Below are positions 6,965 through 14,628 of a DNA stretch of 28,239 nucleotides, one piece after another. Each line of letters starts with the position of its first letter. Position 1 is the stretch's first letter. The position numbers were made by a program, and so were the translations under genes. The stretch is from Flavobacterium sp. MC2016-06. Its GTDB lineage: Bacteria > Bacteroidota > Bacteroidia > Flavobacteriales > Flavobacteriaceae. The stretch is from the NCBI RefSeq assembly GCF_009711165.2, contig NZ_WMID02000048.1:1-28239 (forward strand), read 5' to 3'. Below the pieces are notes generated by a model. It was not told the origin of the DNA. It saw only the letters and a program-made list of their open reading frames with translations, and did no database searches.

Positions 6965-8230
6965 ATGGGAAAATTAGCATCTATATTAAGTTTTGTAATA
7001 TTATTTTCTTTTGAAATGGTTTTTTCTCAAGAAACAGATTCGATACGAAAATATAGTCTAAAATTCCAGTTAACTTCAATTTACCAATACCAGCCAGCAT
7101 TTCATTCTCCTTATTCTGGAACAAATAGTTTAATTCCTACCGAAGAAAAGGCATTGTCATTAACATCTACCCTATTTTTAGATGTACCGCTTTGGAAAGG
7201 AGCTACAGCAACCTTTAATCCAGAAATGTCTGGAGGCGAAGGATTATCTCAGGCAAAAGGATTGGGTGGTTTTCCTAACGGAGAAACTTTTAGAATTGGT
7301 GATACTAAACCTGTAGTATATGTAGCAAGAATGCTTTTGCAGCAGGAGTTTCAATTTAAAAACAACAAATCGCTGCAATTGGTTTTTGGAAAATTTGGAT
7401 TGTCTGATTATTTTGATGGCAATACTTATTCTCATGATCCTAGAACTCAATTTTTAAACTGGTCTTTAATGGCAAATGGAGCTTGGGATTATGCAGCAAA
7501 TACTAGAGGATACACGGTTGGTTTTTATGGTAATTACCAATTTGATACTTGGCAGATTAGAACAGCCTTGGTAGCAGAACCAACTTATGCCAATGGTCCA
7601 AACGTAGCTTTTAGTTTTAAAGATTCGAATGCTTTAAATATTGAAATTGAGAAAAAAATAACTTTTAAAAATAATTACACTAGTATTATTAAAATATTGG
7701 GTTTTAGAAATACGGCGGGAATGGGAAATTATAATGAAGCCAATGCCAATTTTATAACAACTCCTGACATTAAAACTACTAGAGAAAATGGACGCACCAA
7801 ATATGGTATTGGTCTTAATGCCGATTATTCTCATGGAGATTATTGGGGTTTATTTGCAAGAATGAGCTTTAATGATGGTAAAAATGAGACTTGGGCATTT
7901 ACAGAGATTGATCGATCTGCTTCTATAGGAATTAATTTAAAAGGAAAAATGTGGAACCGTAAGGATGATTTTGCAGGAGTTGCAATAGTTGCCAACGGAT
8001 TATCTAAGTCTCATGAAGAATATCAAAAATTAGGAGGAAATGGTTTTATGATTGGTGATGGTACATTAAATTATGGAACAGAAAAAATAGCAGAAGTTTT
8101 TTATTCTTTTCTAATTCCTAAAACTCATTTTACAATTTCACCCGATTATCAATTTGCAATAAATCCAGCATATAACAAAGACAGAGGTCCTGTTCAATTT
8201 TTAGCATTACGTTTTCATACCGAATTCTAA
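6965..8230 (+). CDS. OprB-like (carbohydrate porin family) outer-membrane protein
   Basis: This 421-residue protein has a Sec signal peptide (cleavage about VFS-Q, residues 21-22) and then aromatic- and Gly-rich beta-barrel sequence with alternating hydrophobic residues and a terminal aromatic (ending RFHTEF), as in an outer-membrane barrel. Motifs GGEGLSQAKGLGGFPNGE, YFDGNTYSHDPRTQF and NGAWDYAANTRGYTVGFYGN match what I know of the OprB family. Length fits. It starts 4 bp after the adaptor stop and precedes the RND pump gene by 58 bp, so it sits inside the efflux operon. Its role there is unknown: it might admit or release the same solute or ion, or change outer-membrane permeability when the pump is induced. 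Sugar transport is possible but not shown. Confidence 0.75.
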   Translation: MGKLASILSFVILFSFEMVFSQETDSIRKYSLKFQLTSIYQYQPAFHSPYSGTNSLIPTEEKALSLTSTLFLDVPLWKGATATFNPEMSGGEGLSQAKGLGGFPNGETFRIGDTKPVVYVARMLLQQEFQFKNNKSLQLVFGKFGLSDYFDGNTYSHDPRTQFLNWSLMANGAWDYAANTRGYTVGFYGNYQFDTWQIRTALVAEPTYANGPNVAFSFKDSNALNIEIEKKITFKNNYTSIIKILGFRNTAGMGNYNEANANFITTPDIKTTRENGRTKYGIGLNADYSHGDYWGLFARMSFNDGKNETWAFTEIDRSASIGINLKGKMWNRKDDFAGVAIVANGLSKSHEEYQKLGGNGFMIGDGTLNYGTEKIAEVFYSFLIPKTHFTISPDYQFAINPAYNKDRGPVQFLALRFHTEF

Positions 8231-8288
8231 TGCTGCTTAAACAGACCAATTAAAAACATAAAATTCATCATTAAAAATACTTTTTAAA

Positions 8289-11200
8289 ATGAACAAATTC
8301 ATAAAAACCATTATTGCTTTTTCGCTTAAGAATAAAGCTTTTACCTTCTTTTGGGTTGGATTACTGGCTGTTGCAGGATTCATTTCTTTCAAGAATATGC
8401 CAATTGATGCATTTCCTGATGTAACCAATACTCAGATTATTATTATTACACAATGGAACGGAAAAAGTGCTGAAGAAGTAGAACGTTTTGTTACTTCGCC
8501 TATCGAAATCTCGATGAACTCGGTACAAAAAAAGACCAGCGTCCGCAGTATTACAATGTTTGGTTTATCTGTAATCAAAATTATTTTTGATGATGGCGTA
8601 GATGATACTTTTGCACGTTTTCAGGTAAATAACCTGCTGAAAAATGTTTCGCTTCCAGATGATGTAGAGCCAGACGTTCAGCCTCCTTACGGACCTACTG
8701 GAGAAATTTTTAGATATATTGTAAAAAGTAACAGCAGAGATAGTAGAGAATTACTAACGTATCAAAACTGGGTTATCGATAAACAACTTCGTGCGCTTCC
8801 GGGTGTTGCAGATTTAAATGTATTTGGAGGACAAACTAAAACTTATGAAGTTGGAGTTGATCCTATAAAATTGGCAAAATACAATATAACGCCGCTTCAG
8901 GTTTATAATGCAGTAAATTCTGGAAACTTAAATGTTGGTGGTGACGTTATCGAAAAAAACGGACAAGCTTTTGTCGTTCGTGGTGTAGGTTTATTAAAAT
9001 CTATTCAAGACATTGAAAATATTATTGTTGACGATGCAAATGGGAATCCTATTTTGGTCAAAAACTTAGCAACGGTACAAGAAAGTTCGATGCCGAGAGT
9101 TGGACAAACTGGTATTGGCAAAAACGATGATGCTGTTGAAGGAATTGTTGTAATGCGTAAAGGAGAAAATCCGCAGGAAACACTTGCCTTAATTAAAGAT
9201 AAAATAAAAGATCTTAATGATAACATTCTGCCAAAAGACATTAAGATAGAAACTTTTTATGATCGTGATAATTTAATGAATTTCACGACCGAAACGGTAA
9301 TGCACAATTTATTTGAAGGTATCATCTTGGTAACTTGTGTCGTATTTTTATTCATGGCCGATTGGAGAACTACGTTTACGGTTTCTATTGTAATCCCGTT
9401 ATCTTTATTATTTGCATTCTTATGTCTTAAAATGATGGGAATGAGTGCCAACTTATTGAGTTTAGGTGCAGTCGATTTTGGTATTATCATTGACGGTGCG
9501 GTAGTAATGGTCGAGGGATTATTTGTCGTCTTAGATCATCGAGCGCATCAATTAGGAATGACGGCTTACAATAAAATTGCAAAAGGAAGTTTGATTAAGA
9601 AAACAGGAACCGAAATGGGTAAAGCCATTTTCTTTTCTAAACTAATCATTATTACGGCTTTATTACCTATTTTCTCTTTCCAGAAAGTAGAAGGAAAAAT
9701 GTTCTCTCCTCTAGCCTTTACTTTAGGTTTTGCCTTAATGGGAGCTTTAATTTTTACACTTACGTTAGTGCCGGTTTTATCACACATCCTTTTAAATAAA
9801 AATGTAAAAGAAAAAAACAATCCGTTTGTAAACTTCTGGGACAGAATTGTGAGTAAAGGTTTTGCTTGGACTTTTAAGCATAAAACAAAAACTTTAATTG
9901 CTTCAATAGTACTATTGGCAACAGTTTTCTTTTCTGCGACTTTTTTAGGAACTGAGTTTTTACCGCAATTAAATGAAGGAGCTTTGTGGGTAACTGCAGA
10001 ATTACCAATGAGTACATCTCTTCCGGAAAGTGTTAAAACAGCTGCAATGATTAGAAAGGATCTGGAAACTTTTCCTGAGGTAAAAAATGTTTTATCTCAA
10101 ACTGGTAGAAGTAATGACGGAACTGACCCTAATGGTTTTGGGTTTATTCAGCTTCAAGTTGATTTGAAACCAAAAGCAGATTGGACTCGAAAAATCACAA
10201 TGGATGATTTGATTAACGAAATGGATAATAAACTAAAAGTTCATCAAGGAATTAACTATAACTATTCACAGCCTGTAATTGATAACGTTGCTGAATCTGT
10301 TGCTGGTTTTAAAGCTTCAAATGCGGTTAAAATATACGGTGACGATCTTAATAAACTAGATGAATTGGCTAATGAAGTATTGGCACAGATTAAAAATATT
10401 CCTGGTATAAAAGATGCTGGAATTCTTAGAAATGTTGGTCAGCCTGAAATTAGTGTTATTCTAGATCGAGAAAAAATGGCTGCTTACGGCGTAACTTTAA
10501 GTGATGCCCAGGCAGTTCTAGAACTTGCTTTTGGTGGAAAAACGGCAACAGAAAAATACGAAGACGAGAAAAAATTTGATGTAAGAGTTCGTTTTTCTAA
10601 AGAATATAGAAAAGACGAAAAAGATTTAGCCGAAATAAAAGTGCCGACAATAAGCGGTATAAAAATTCCGCTGAAAGAAATCTGCGATATAAAAACAATT
10701 ACAGGCCCAGCTTTTATTTACAGAGATAATACAAAACGTTTTATTGGAGTAAAATTCTCTGTTCGTGATCGTGATTTAGGAAGTACAATTGCCGAAGCAC
10801 AGGCAAAAGTAAATAAAATGAAAATGCCTTCTGGTTATACAACGGGATGGACTGGAGAATTTGAAAACCAAGTACGTGCCAGCGCACGTTTGGCACAAGT
10901 TGTACCAATAAGTTTAATCGGAATATTTGTTTTATTGTTTATTTTGTTCGGAAACTTTAAAGATTCATTATTAGTTTTAGCCAATGTACCTTTTGCTATA
11001 ATCGGTGGTATTATTGCGCTGCACATTACTAGAATGAACTTTGGAATCTCGGCTGGTGTTGGTTTTATTGCTTTACTTGGAATTTGTATTCAGAATGGAG
11101 TAATTCTAATATCAGAATTTCATCATAATCTTAAGGCCAAATTTACGCTCGAAGAATCTATTTTTATGGGAGTAAAAGCTAGAACAAGAGCAGTTGTTAT

Positions 11201-11387
11201 GACCGCACTTATGGCCTCAATAGGATTAATGCCTGCTGCAATTTCTACAGGAATTGGTTCTGAATCTCAAAAACCACTCGCTATTGTAATTATCGGAGGT
11301 CTTATGACGGCGACTGTTTTAACGTTATTGGTTTTTCCAATTCTGTTTTGGGTATTTAACCGAAAAAAGAATGTTCCGATAGAATAA
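8289..11387 (+). CDS. czcA: CzcA-type heavy-metal efflux RND pump (HME family)
   Basis: This 1032-residue inner-membrane proton antiporter has the usual RND plan: TM1 near 13-32, a large porter domain, TM2-6, TM7 near 538-560, a second porter domain and TM8-12 at the C-terminus. The TM4 relay motif reads DFGIIIDGAVVMVE, with D396, D402 and E409 spaced as D402, D408 and E415 of CzcA. CusA-type Cu/Ag pumps instead have a VDAAIVMIE form, so a divalent cation (Zn, Co, Cd or Ni) is the better guess. Other family motifs include DVEPDVQPPYGPTGEIFRY near 129-147 and DGTDPNGFGFIQLQVDLKP near 610-628. It completes the tripartite system encoded upstream and is followed by a strong terminator. The ion is inferred from motif class only. 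Confidence 0.9.
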   Translation: MNKFIKTIIAFSLKNKAFTFFWVGLLAVAGFISFKNMPIDAFPDVTNTQIIIITQWNGKSAEEVERFVTSPIEISMNSVQKKTSVRSITMFGLSVIKIIFDDGVDDTFARFQVNNLLKNVSLPDDVEPDVQPPYGPTGEIFRYIVKSNSRDSRELLTYQNWVIDKQLRALPGVADLNVFGGQTKTYEVGVDPIKLAKYNITPLQVYNAVNSGNLNVGGDVIEKNGQAFVVRGVGLLKSIQDIENIIVDDANGNPILVKNLATVQESSMPRVGQTGIGKNDDAVEGIVVMRKGENPQETLALIKDKIKDLNDNILPKDIKIETFYDRDNLMNFTTETVMHNLFEGIILVTCVVFLFMADWRTTFTVSIVIPLSLLFAFLCLKMMGMSANLLSLGAVDFGIIIDGAVVMVEGLFVVLDHRAHQLGMTAYNKIAKGSLIKKTGTEMGKAIFFSKLIIITALLPIFSFQKVEGKMFSPLAFTLGFALMGALIFTLTLVPVLSHILLNKNVKEKNNPFVNFWDRIVSKGFAWTFKHKTKTLIASIVLLATVFFSATFLGTEFLPQLNEGALWVTAELPMSTSLPESVKTAAMIRKDLETFPEVKNVLSQTGRSNDGTDPNGFGFIQLQVDLKPKADWTRKITMDDLINEMDNKLKVHQGINYNYSQPVIDNVAESVAGFKASNAVKIYGDDLNKLDELANEVLAQIKNIPGIKDAGILRNVGQPEISVILDREKMAAYGVTLSDAQAVLELAFGGKTATEKYEDEKKFDVRVRFSKEYRKDEKDLAEIKVPTISGIKIPLKEICDIKTITGPAFIYRDNTKRFIGVKFSVRDRDLGSTIAEAQAKVNKMKMPSGYTTGWTGEFENQVRASARLAQVVPISLIGIFVLLFILFGNFKDSLLVLANVPFAIIGGIIALHITRMNFGISAGVGFIALLGICIQNGVILISEFHHNLKAKFTLEESIFMGVKARTRAVVMTALMASIGLMPAAISTGIGSESQKPLAIVIIGGLMTATVLTLLVFPILFWVFNRKKNVPIE

Positions 11388-11432
11388 TAATCTTTAGAAT
11401 TTTGGTTAGGTTAATTGTTAGTTATAAAAAAG

Positions 11433-11464
11433 AAAAAGCACCATTGTTGAAATGGTGCTTTTTT
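11433..11464 (+). terminator. Terminator of the efflux operon
   Basis: AGCACCATT pairs with AATGGTGCT around a 5-nt loop, with A residues before and TTTTTT after. This is a strong intrinsic terminator 45 bp after the pump gene stop; the symmetrical A/T flanks would let it work in both directions. Confidence 0.85.
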
Positions 11465-11471
11465 GATTATA

Positions 11472-11505
11472 TAAAAAAACGACCTCTTGCTCAGAAAGGT
11501 CGTTT
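11472..11505 (-). terminator. Terminator of ankyrin gene 1
   Basis: ACGACCT pairs with AGGTCGT; on the - strand the stem is followed by a run of T residues. It lies 37 bp past the stop of the leftward ankyrin gene. The counterpart after ankyrin gene 2 (12853-12890) has a different stem but a similar flanking sequence. Confidence 0.75.
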
Positions 11506-11541
11506 GTATACTTAACTCAAAACTTTTTTAAACTGATTTTA

Positions 11542-11922
11542 TTACTTCGCGTCTTTCAAAAGTGCGATAGCTTCTGCTGCATTAGATAATTGCGCATATT
11601 TTAAAGCTGTAAATCCTTGGTCATTTTTATTAGAAGCTTTAGCTCCTTTTTCTAATAATACTTTAATGATTTCAACTTTGTTGTAACGTGCTGCAACCAT
11701 TAAAGGTGTCATATCTTCAGATATCTGATTTACATCAGCACCATATTCTATAAATTTCTTAACGCTTTCTAAATCTCCTTTACTGATTGCTACATTTAAA
11801 GGTGATGCGAAATTAATTGAAACTTCAATTTTATCGCTTACTGCTGATTTGTGATTTGAAGCCATTGCTACATTTGATAATGCTACTAAAGCTACTCCTA
11901 AAATAATTACTGATTTTTTCAT
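11542..11922 (-). CDS. Secreted ankyrin-repeat protein, copy 1
   Basis: This 126-residue protein has a Sec signal peptide (hydrophobic stretch 5-20, cleavage about AMA-S near residue 21) followed by about three ankyrin repeats: SPLNVAISKGDLESVKKFIEYGADVN, then TPLMVAARYNKVEIIKVLLEKGAK, then a shorter GFTALKYAQLSNAAEAIALL. It should be exported to the periplasm and bind a partner protein; no enzyme motif is present. It is a paralogue of the gene at 12924-13304: the two align without gaps over 126 residues with about 86 identical (68% by my hand count). It has its own terminator and faces away from the SRPBCC gene that lies between the two copies. Partner and function are unknown. Confidence 0.88.
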   Translation of the reverse strand: MKKSVIILGVALVALSNVAMASNHKSAVSDKIEVSINFASPLNVAISKGDLESVKKFIEYGADVNQISEDMTPLMVAARYNKVEIIKVLLEKGAKASNKNDQGFTALKYAQLSNAAEAIALLKDAK

Positions 11923-12298
11923 GATGATTTGTTGTTTAATGATTGTTGATTAAGATGATTTTTAATTTCTCTGTAAAAGTAATTTGATTTTTTGTATTAT
12001 GTATTACCAAGTACCATGTTTTAACTAATTCTTAACATAAACTTAATAAAACAGGAATTAAAACATATTGATGTTATCAAATTCTTAGTTACTCACTAAT
12101 AGACGCTCGAAAACTAGAAATGTTACACTTTAACAGAAAAAATTTTAAAAAAAATGTAAAAAGTTTTAATCATTGTAATTTCATAAAAAAATCCATTTAA
12201 CTTTACTATAAGAATAAAACCAAAACACATAGAAATTAGCAATAGCTACATACAATAATTACAAAAAACTCAAATAATTAACCTTAAAACCAAAAACT
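11923..12298. other. Divergent intergenic region, ankyrin gene 1 / SRPBCC gene
   Basis: This 376-bp AT-rich region separates two divergent starts and must hold promoters for both. On the + strand a candidate promoter is noted at 12173-12205. The ankyrin leader is rich in ATGATT/GATGATT words, also seen before ankyrin gene 2. No ORF, hairpin or clear repeat stands out in the middle. Confidence 0.6.
12173..12205 (+). promoter_or_regulatory. Candidate promoter of the SRPBCC gene
   Basis: A TTG (12173-12175) and TAACTTTA (12198-12205; consensus TAnnTTTG with the last base changed) are separated by 22 bp, within the range known for Flavobacterium promoters. The ATG is 94 bp downstream. Confidence 0.4.
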
Positions 12299-12838
12299 AT
12301 GGGAGTCATTAAGAAAATTTTAGTCGCACTGATTTTAATACTATCTATTGTGTTGATTGCGGCGTATTTTATGCCAAAAGAATATGCGGTAGAAAGAGAA
12401 ATAACGATTAATAAACCAGCTGATACCGTTTTTAACTACGTGAAATACCTAAAAAACCAAAACAAGTTTAGTGTTTGGGCAAACATTGACCCAAAAATGA
12501 TATCTACTTTTAAAGGAACTGACGGAACTGTTGGTGCAATTTCTGCTTGGGAAAGTAAAGTAAAAGAAGTTGGTGTTGGTGAGCAGGAAATTACTAAAAT
12601 TACAGAAGGCAAACGATTAGATTTTGCACTTCGTTTTAAAGAACCAATGAATGATACCGCAATTGGGTTTATGTCTACCGAAACTGCCACAGGAAATCAG
12701 ACCAAAGTAAAATGGGGAATCAGCGGTGTGATTCCATACCCAATGAATATCATGCTTCCAATGATGAAAATGGATCAAATGATTGGAAACGACTTGCAAA
12801 AAGGTCTTGAGAATTTAAAGGCCAAAATGGAAGAATAA
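12299..12838 (+). CDS. Membrane-anchored SRPBCC family protein
   Basis: This 179-residue protein starts with a hydrophobic helix (about 5-23) that lacks a clean cleavage site, so it is likely an anchor, followed by a START/SRPBCC fold (polyketide cyclase type 2 class): REITINKPADTVFNYVKYLKN near 34-54, FSVWANIDPK near 57-66, and a final helix (MMKMDQMIGNDLQKGLENLKAKME). Such proteins bind hydrophobic ligands in a deep cavity; no catalytic residue can be named. It is a single gene between two duplicated ankyrin genes of opposite strand and shares a bidirectional terminator region with copy 2. Ligand and role are unknown. Confidence 0.82.
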   Translation: MGVIKKILVALILILSIVLIAAYFMPKEYAVEREITINKPADTVFNYVKYLKNQNKFSVWANIDPKMISTFKGTDGTVGAISAWESKVKEVGVGEQEITKITEGKRLDFALRFKEPMNDTAIGFMSTETATGNQTKVKWGISGVIPYPMNIMLPMMKMDQMIGNDLQKGLENLKAKMEE

Positions 12839-12852
12839 TTAATAATAAGTTT

Positions 12853-12890
12853 AAAAAAAAACGGCCATCTGTTCAAGATGGCCGTTTCGT
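12853..12890. terminator. Bidirectional terminator, SRPBCC gene / ankyrin gene 2
   Basis: AAACGGCCATCT (12859-12870) pairs with AGATGGCCGTTT (12876-12887) around a 5-nt loop, with A residues on the left. It lies between two converging genes and can end the ankyrin transcript on the - strand (T tail) and probably also the SRPBCC transcript. Confidence 0.82.
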
Positions 12891-12923
12891 TTGTTTGCAT
12901 ACTAACTCAAACTTTTTTAATTA

Positions 12924-13304
12924 TTATTTCAGGTCTTTCAAAATAGCAATAGATTCTGCCGCTCTTGAGAACTGTGCATAATTCAATGCTGTAAAACCTT
13001 GTTCGTTCTTCTCAAAGGGTTTGGCGCCGCTTACCAATAAAATTTTAATGATTTCAAATTTGTTGTAACGTGCTGCAACCATTAATGGCGACAGATCTTT
13101 CCAAAAAGTATTTACGTCAGCTCCATATTCAATGATTTTTTTAACGCTTTCTATATCTCCTTTACTTATTGCAACGTGCAAAGGTGAAATCATATAAGTC
13201 GAAACCTCTTTTTGTATTCCTACTGATGGCTTGTTGTTTGAAGCGATTGCTGCATTTGTAAATACAACTAAAGCTGTACCCAAAATAATAACTGATTTTT
13301 TCAT
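12924..13304 (-). CDS. Secreted ankyrin-repeat protein, copy 2
   Basis: This 126-residue paralogue of the protein at 11542-11922 has the same length, the same MKKSVIILG signal start and the same repeat plan (SPLHVAISKGDIESVKKIIEYGADVN, then SPLMVAARYNKFEIIKILLVSGAK, then GFTALNYAQFSRAAESIAIL). Differences cluster in the mature N-terminus (about residues 23-40) and in loop positions such as NTFWKD against NQISED, the surfaces where ankyrin proteins usually contact partners. That would fit copies that kept the fold while changing binding. It should be periplasmic. No enzyme motif is seen and the partner is unknown. The copy ends at its own hairpin terminator (12853-12890). Confidence 0.88.
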   Translation of the reverse strand: MKKSVIILGTALVVFTNAAIASNNKPSVGIQKEVSTYMISPLHVAISKGDIESVKKIIEYGADVNTFWKDLSPLMVAARYNKFEIIKILLVSGAKPFEKNEQGFTALNYAQFSRAAESIAILKDLK

Positions 13305-13408
13305 GATGATTGATTTTATTTGATTGATGATTATGATGATTTTATATATAGACGACTAAAAGTTTTATTAGGTTGCACATAAATGCAAAAAAATAACAAA
13401 CTCGCATA

Positions 13409-13445
13409 AAAAAAGCGCAATCCAAATAATGAATTGCGCTTTTTA
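13409..13445 (-). terminator. Terminator of the GH26 gene
   Basis: AAAAAGCGCAAT pairs with ATTGCGCTTTT around a loop of about 11 nt; read leftward it ends in a T run. It lies 16 bp past the GH26 stop. Confidence 0.82.
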
Positions 13446-13460
13446 TATGATGAAATCAAA

Positions 13461-14597
13461 TTATTTTAAGCTAAACTTTTTGCTGTAAATGTTCTTTAAA
13501 TCATTTTCAAACAAGGTATATGGATCATCATAAAACTTAATAAAATCTGGTACGCTCACCTGCCCGGGAAATGGTGCATAAAAATGAGTTGGACTTGATG
13601 CATCATTTCGCCAAACTAAAACATAAGCTAATTCTAGCTTTTCAGACTTTAAAGTTTTTAATAATGTTTCTGTCCACCACGAAGAGTTTGGAATAGATTC
13701 TAAACCGGTTTCTGTAAAAGCTGCTAATTTTTTCTTTTTAATGGCAACATCTGAGATTATTTTAAGCTTTTTTAGACCCGCTTCTAGGTTATATTTTCCG
13801 TCTCTTCCAAAATCAGCATAATCATCTATACCAAATAAATCAACAAAATCGTCACCAGGATAACGTTCTAAATATTCGGTTTCATTTGTAAATTGATTAT
13901 CAGGCGAGAACGCATAAATAAAGTTATGAACGCCCAAAGTATCTCTTAAATACGAAACTGTAAACTGCCAGACGGCAATAAAATCTTCACGAGAAGTATA
14001 TTTTTTACCCCACCAAAACCAACTGCCGTCAAATTCGTGATACGGTCTAAAAATCATTGGAGCCAAAGTGCCGTCTTTTGCTTTTACAGAATGAGCAAAA
14101 TCGGCAATGGTTTTTAAAATTTCTTTGTATTGTTCGTGATGAGAACCGCCTGGTTTAATTAAAGACATTGCAGGCGCAGAAATTGAATCTTTCCAATAAA
14201 AACCACCTTCAGAAGCAGGATTTAAAAAATGCCAGGAAACAGTTGTAATACCACCGCGCTCGTAAGTAGCAACAACATTGTTTTTTAAAGATCCTTTTGT
14301 CTTTTCTATTTCTTCTTTAGAATGTCCTGAAAAGCCGCTAAAATCAATTCCAACAACAGCAGGATGTGAACCCGTAACCGACTTTACATCAGATCGATTG
14401 GCTTCATTAAACCAGCCATGACCATATTCTAGTGCATGCTGATGTCCAAACAAAATATGTTCTTTAGAAATTGCTTTAAGATTATTGTATAAATTTTTAG
14501 TTTCCTTTGTCGCCTTTTTATCAACCTGCGCAAAAAGAAAATGCCCTGCTATTATACATATAAATAGCAAGACATTTTTGTTGGGAATATAATTCAT
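13461..14597 (-). CDS. Glycoside hydrolase family 26 (beta-mannanase-like)
   Basis: This 378-residue secreted enzyme has a signal peptide ending about HFLFAQ (residue 24). GH26 motifs are present: ILFGHQHALEYGHGW near 46-60, VGIDFSGFSG near 82-91, MIFRPYHEFDGSWFWWG with the acid/base E188, and AFTETGLES with the nucleophile E296. GH26 enzymes cleave beta-1,4-mannan, some beta-1,3-xylan or mixed glucan, by a retaining mechanism. Only the catalytic module is present, with no binding module or C-terminal secretion domain. It follows purC by 31 bp and is likely co-transcribed with it, an odd pairing, as no SusC/SusD or other polysaccharide genes are nearby. An 8-bp hairpin abuts its ATG. Confidence 0.9.
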   Translation of the reverse strand: MNYIPNKNVLLFICIIAGHFLFAQVDKKATKETKNLYNNLKAISKEHILFGHQHALEYGHGWFNEANRSDVKSVTGSHPAVVGIDFSGFSGHSKEEIEKTKGSLKNNVVATYERGGITTVSWHFLNPASEGGFYWKDSISAPAMSLIKPGGSHHEQYKEILKTIADFAHSVKAKDGTLAPMIFRPYHEFDGSWFWWGKKYTSREDFIAVWQFTVSYLRDTLGVHNFIYAFSPDNQFTNETEYLERYPGDDFVDLFGIDDYADFGRDGKYNLEAGLKKLKIISDVAIKKKKLAAFTETGLESIPNSSWWTETLLKTLKSEKLELAYVLVWRNDASSPTHFYAPFPGQVSVPDFIKFYDDPYTLFENDLKNIYSKKFSLK

Positions 14598-14620
14598 GGT
14601 TTAAATAGTTAGTTTAAACC
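14598..14620 (-). promoter_or_regulatory. Hairpin directly abutting the GH26 start codon
   Basis: GGTTTAAA (14598-14605) and TTTAAACC (14613-14620) form a perfect 8-bp inverted repeat with a 7-nt loop that ends at the base before the ATG in the mRNA. It could slow translation initiation or be an operator. There is no T tail, so a terminator of purC is unlikely. Confidence 0.45.
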
Positions 14621-14628
14621 CGAAATTA

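Noticed and set aside
8237..8428. Leftward 63-residue gene at the start of the pump gene
   Set aside because: Antisense to the pump N-terminus with no own signal; a shadow frame.
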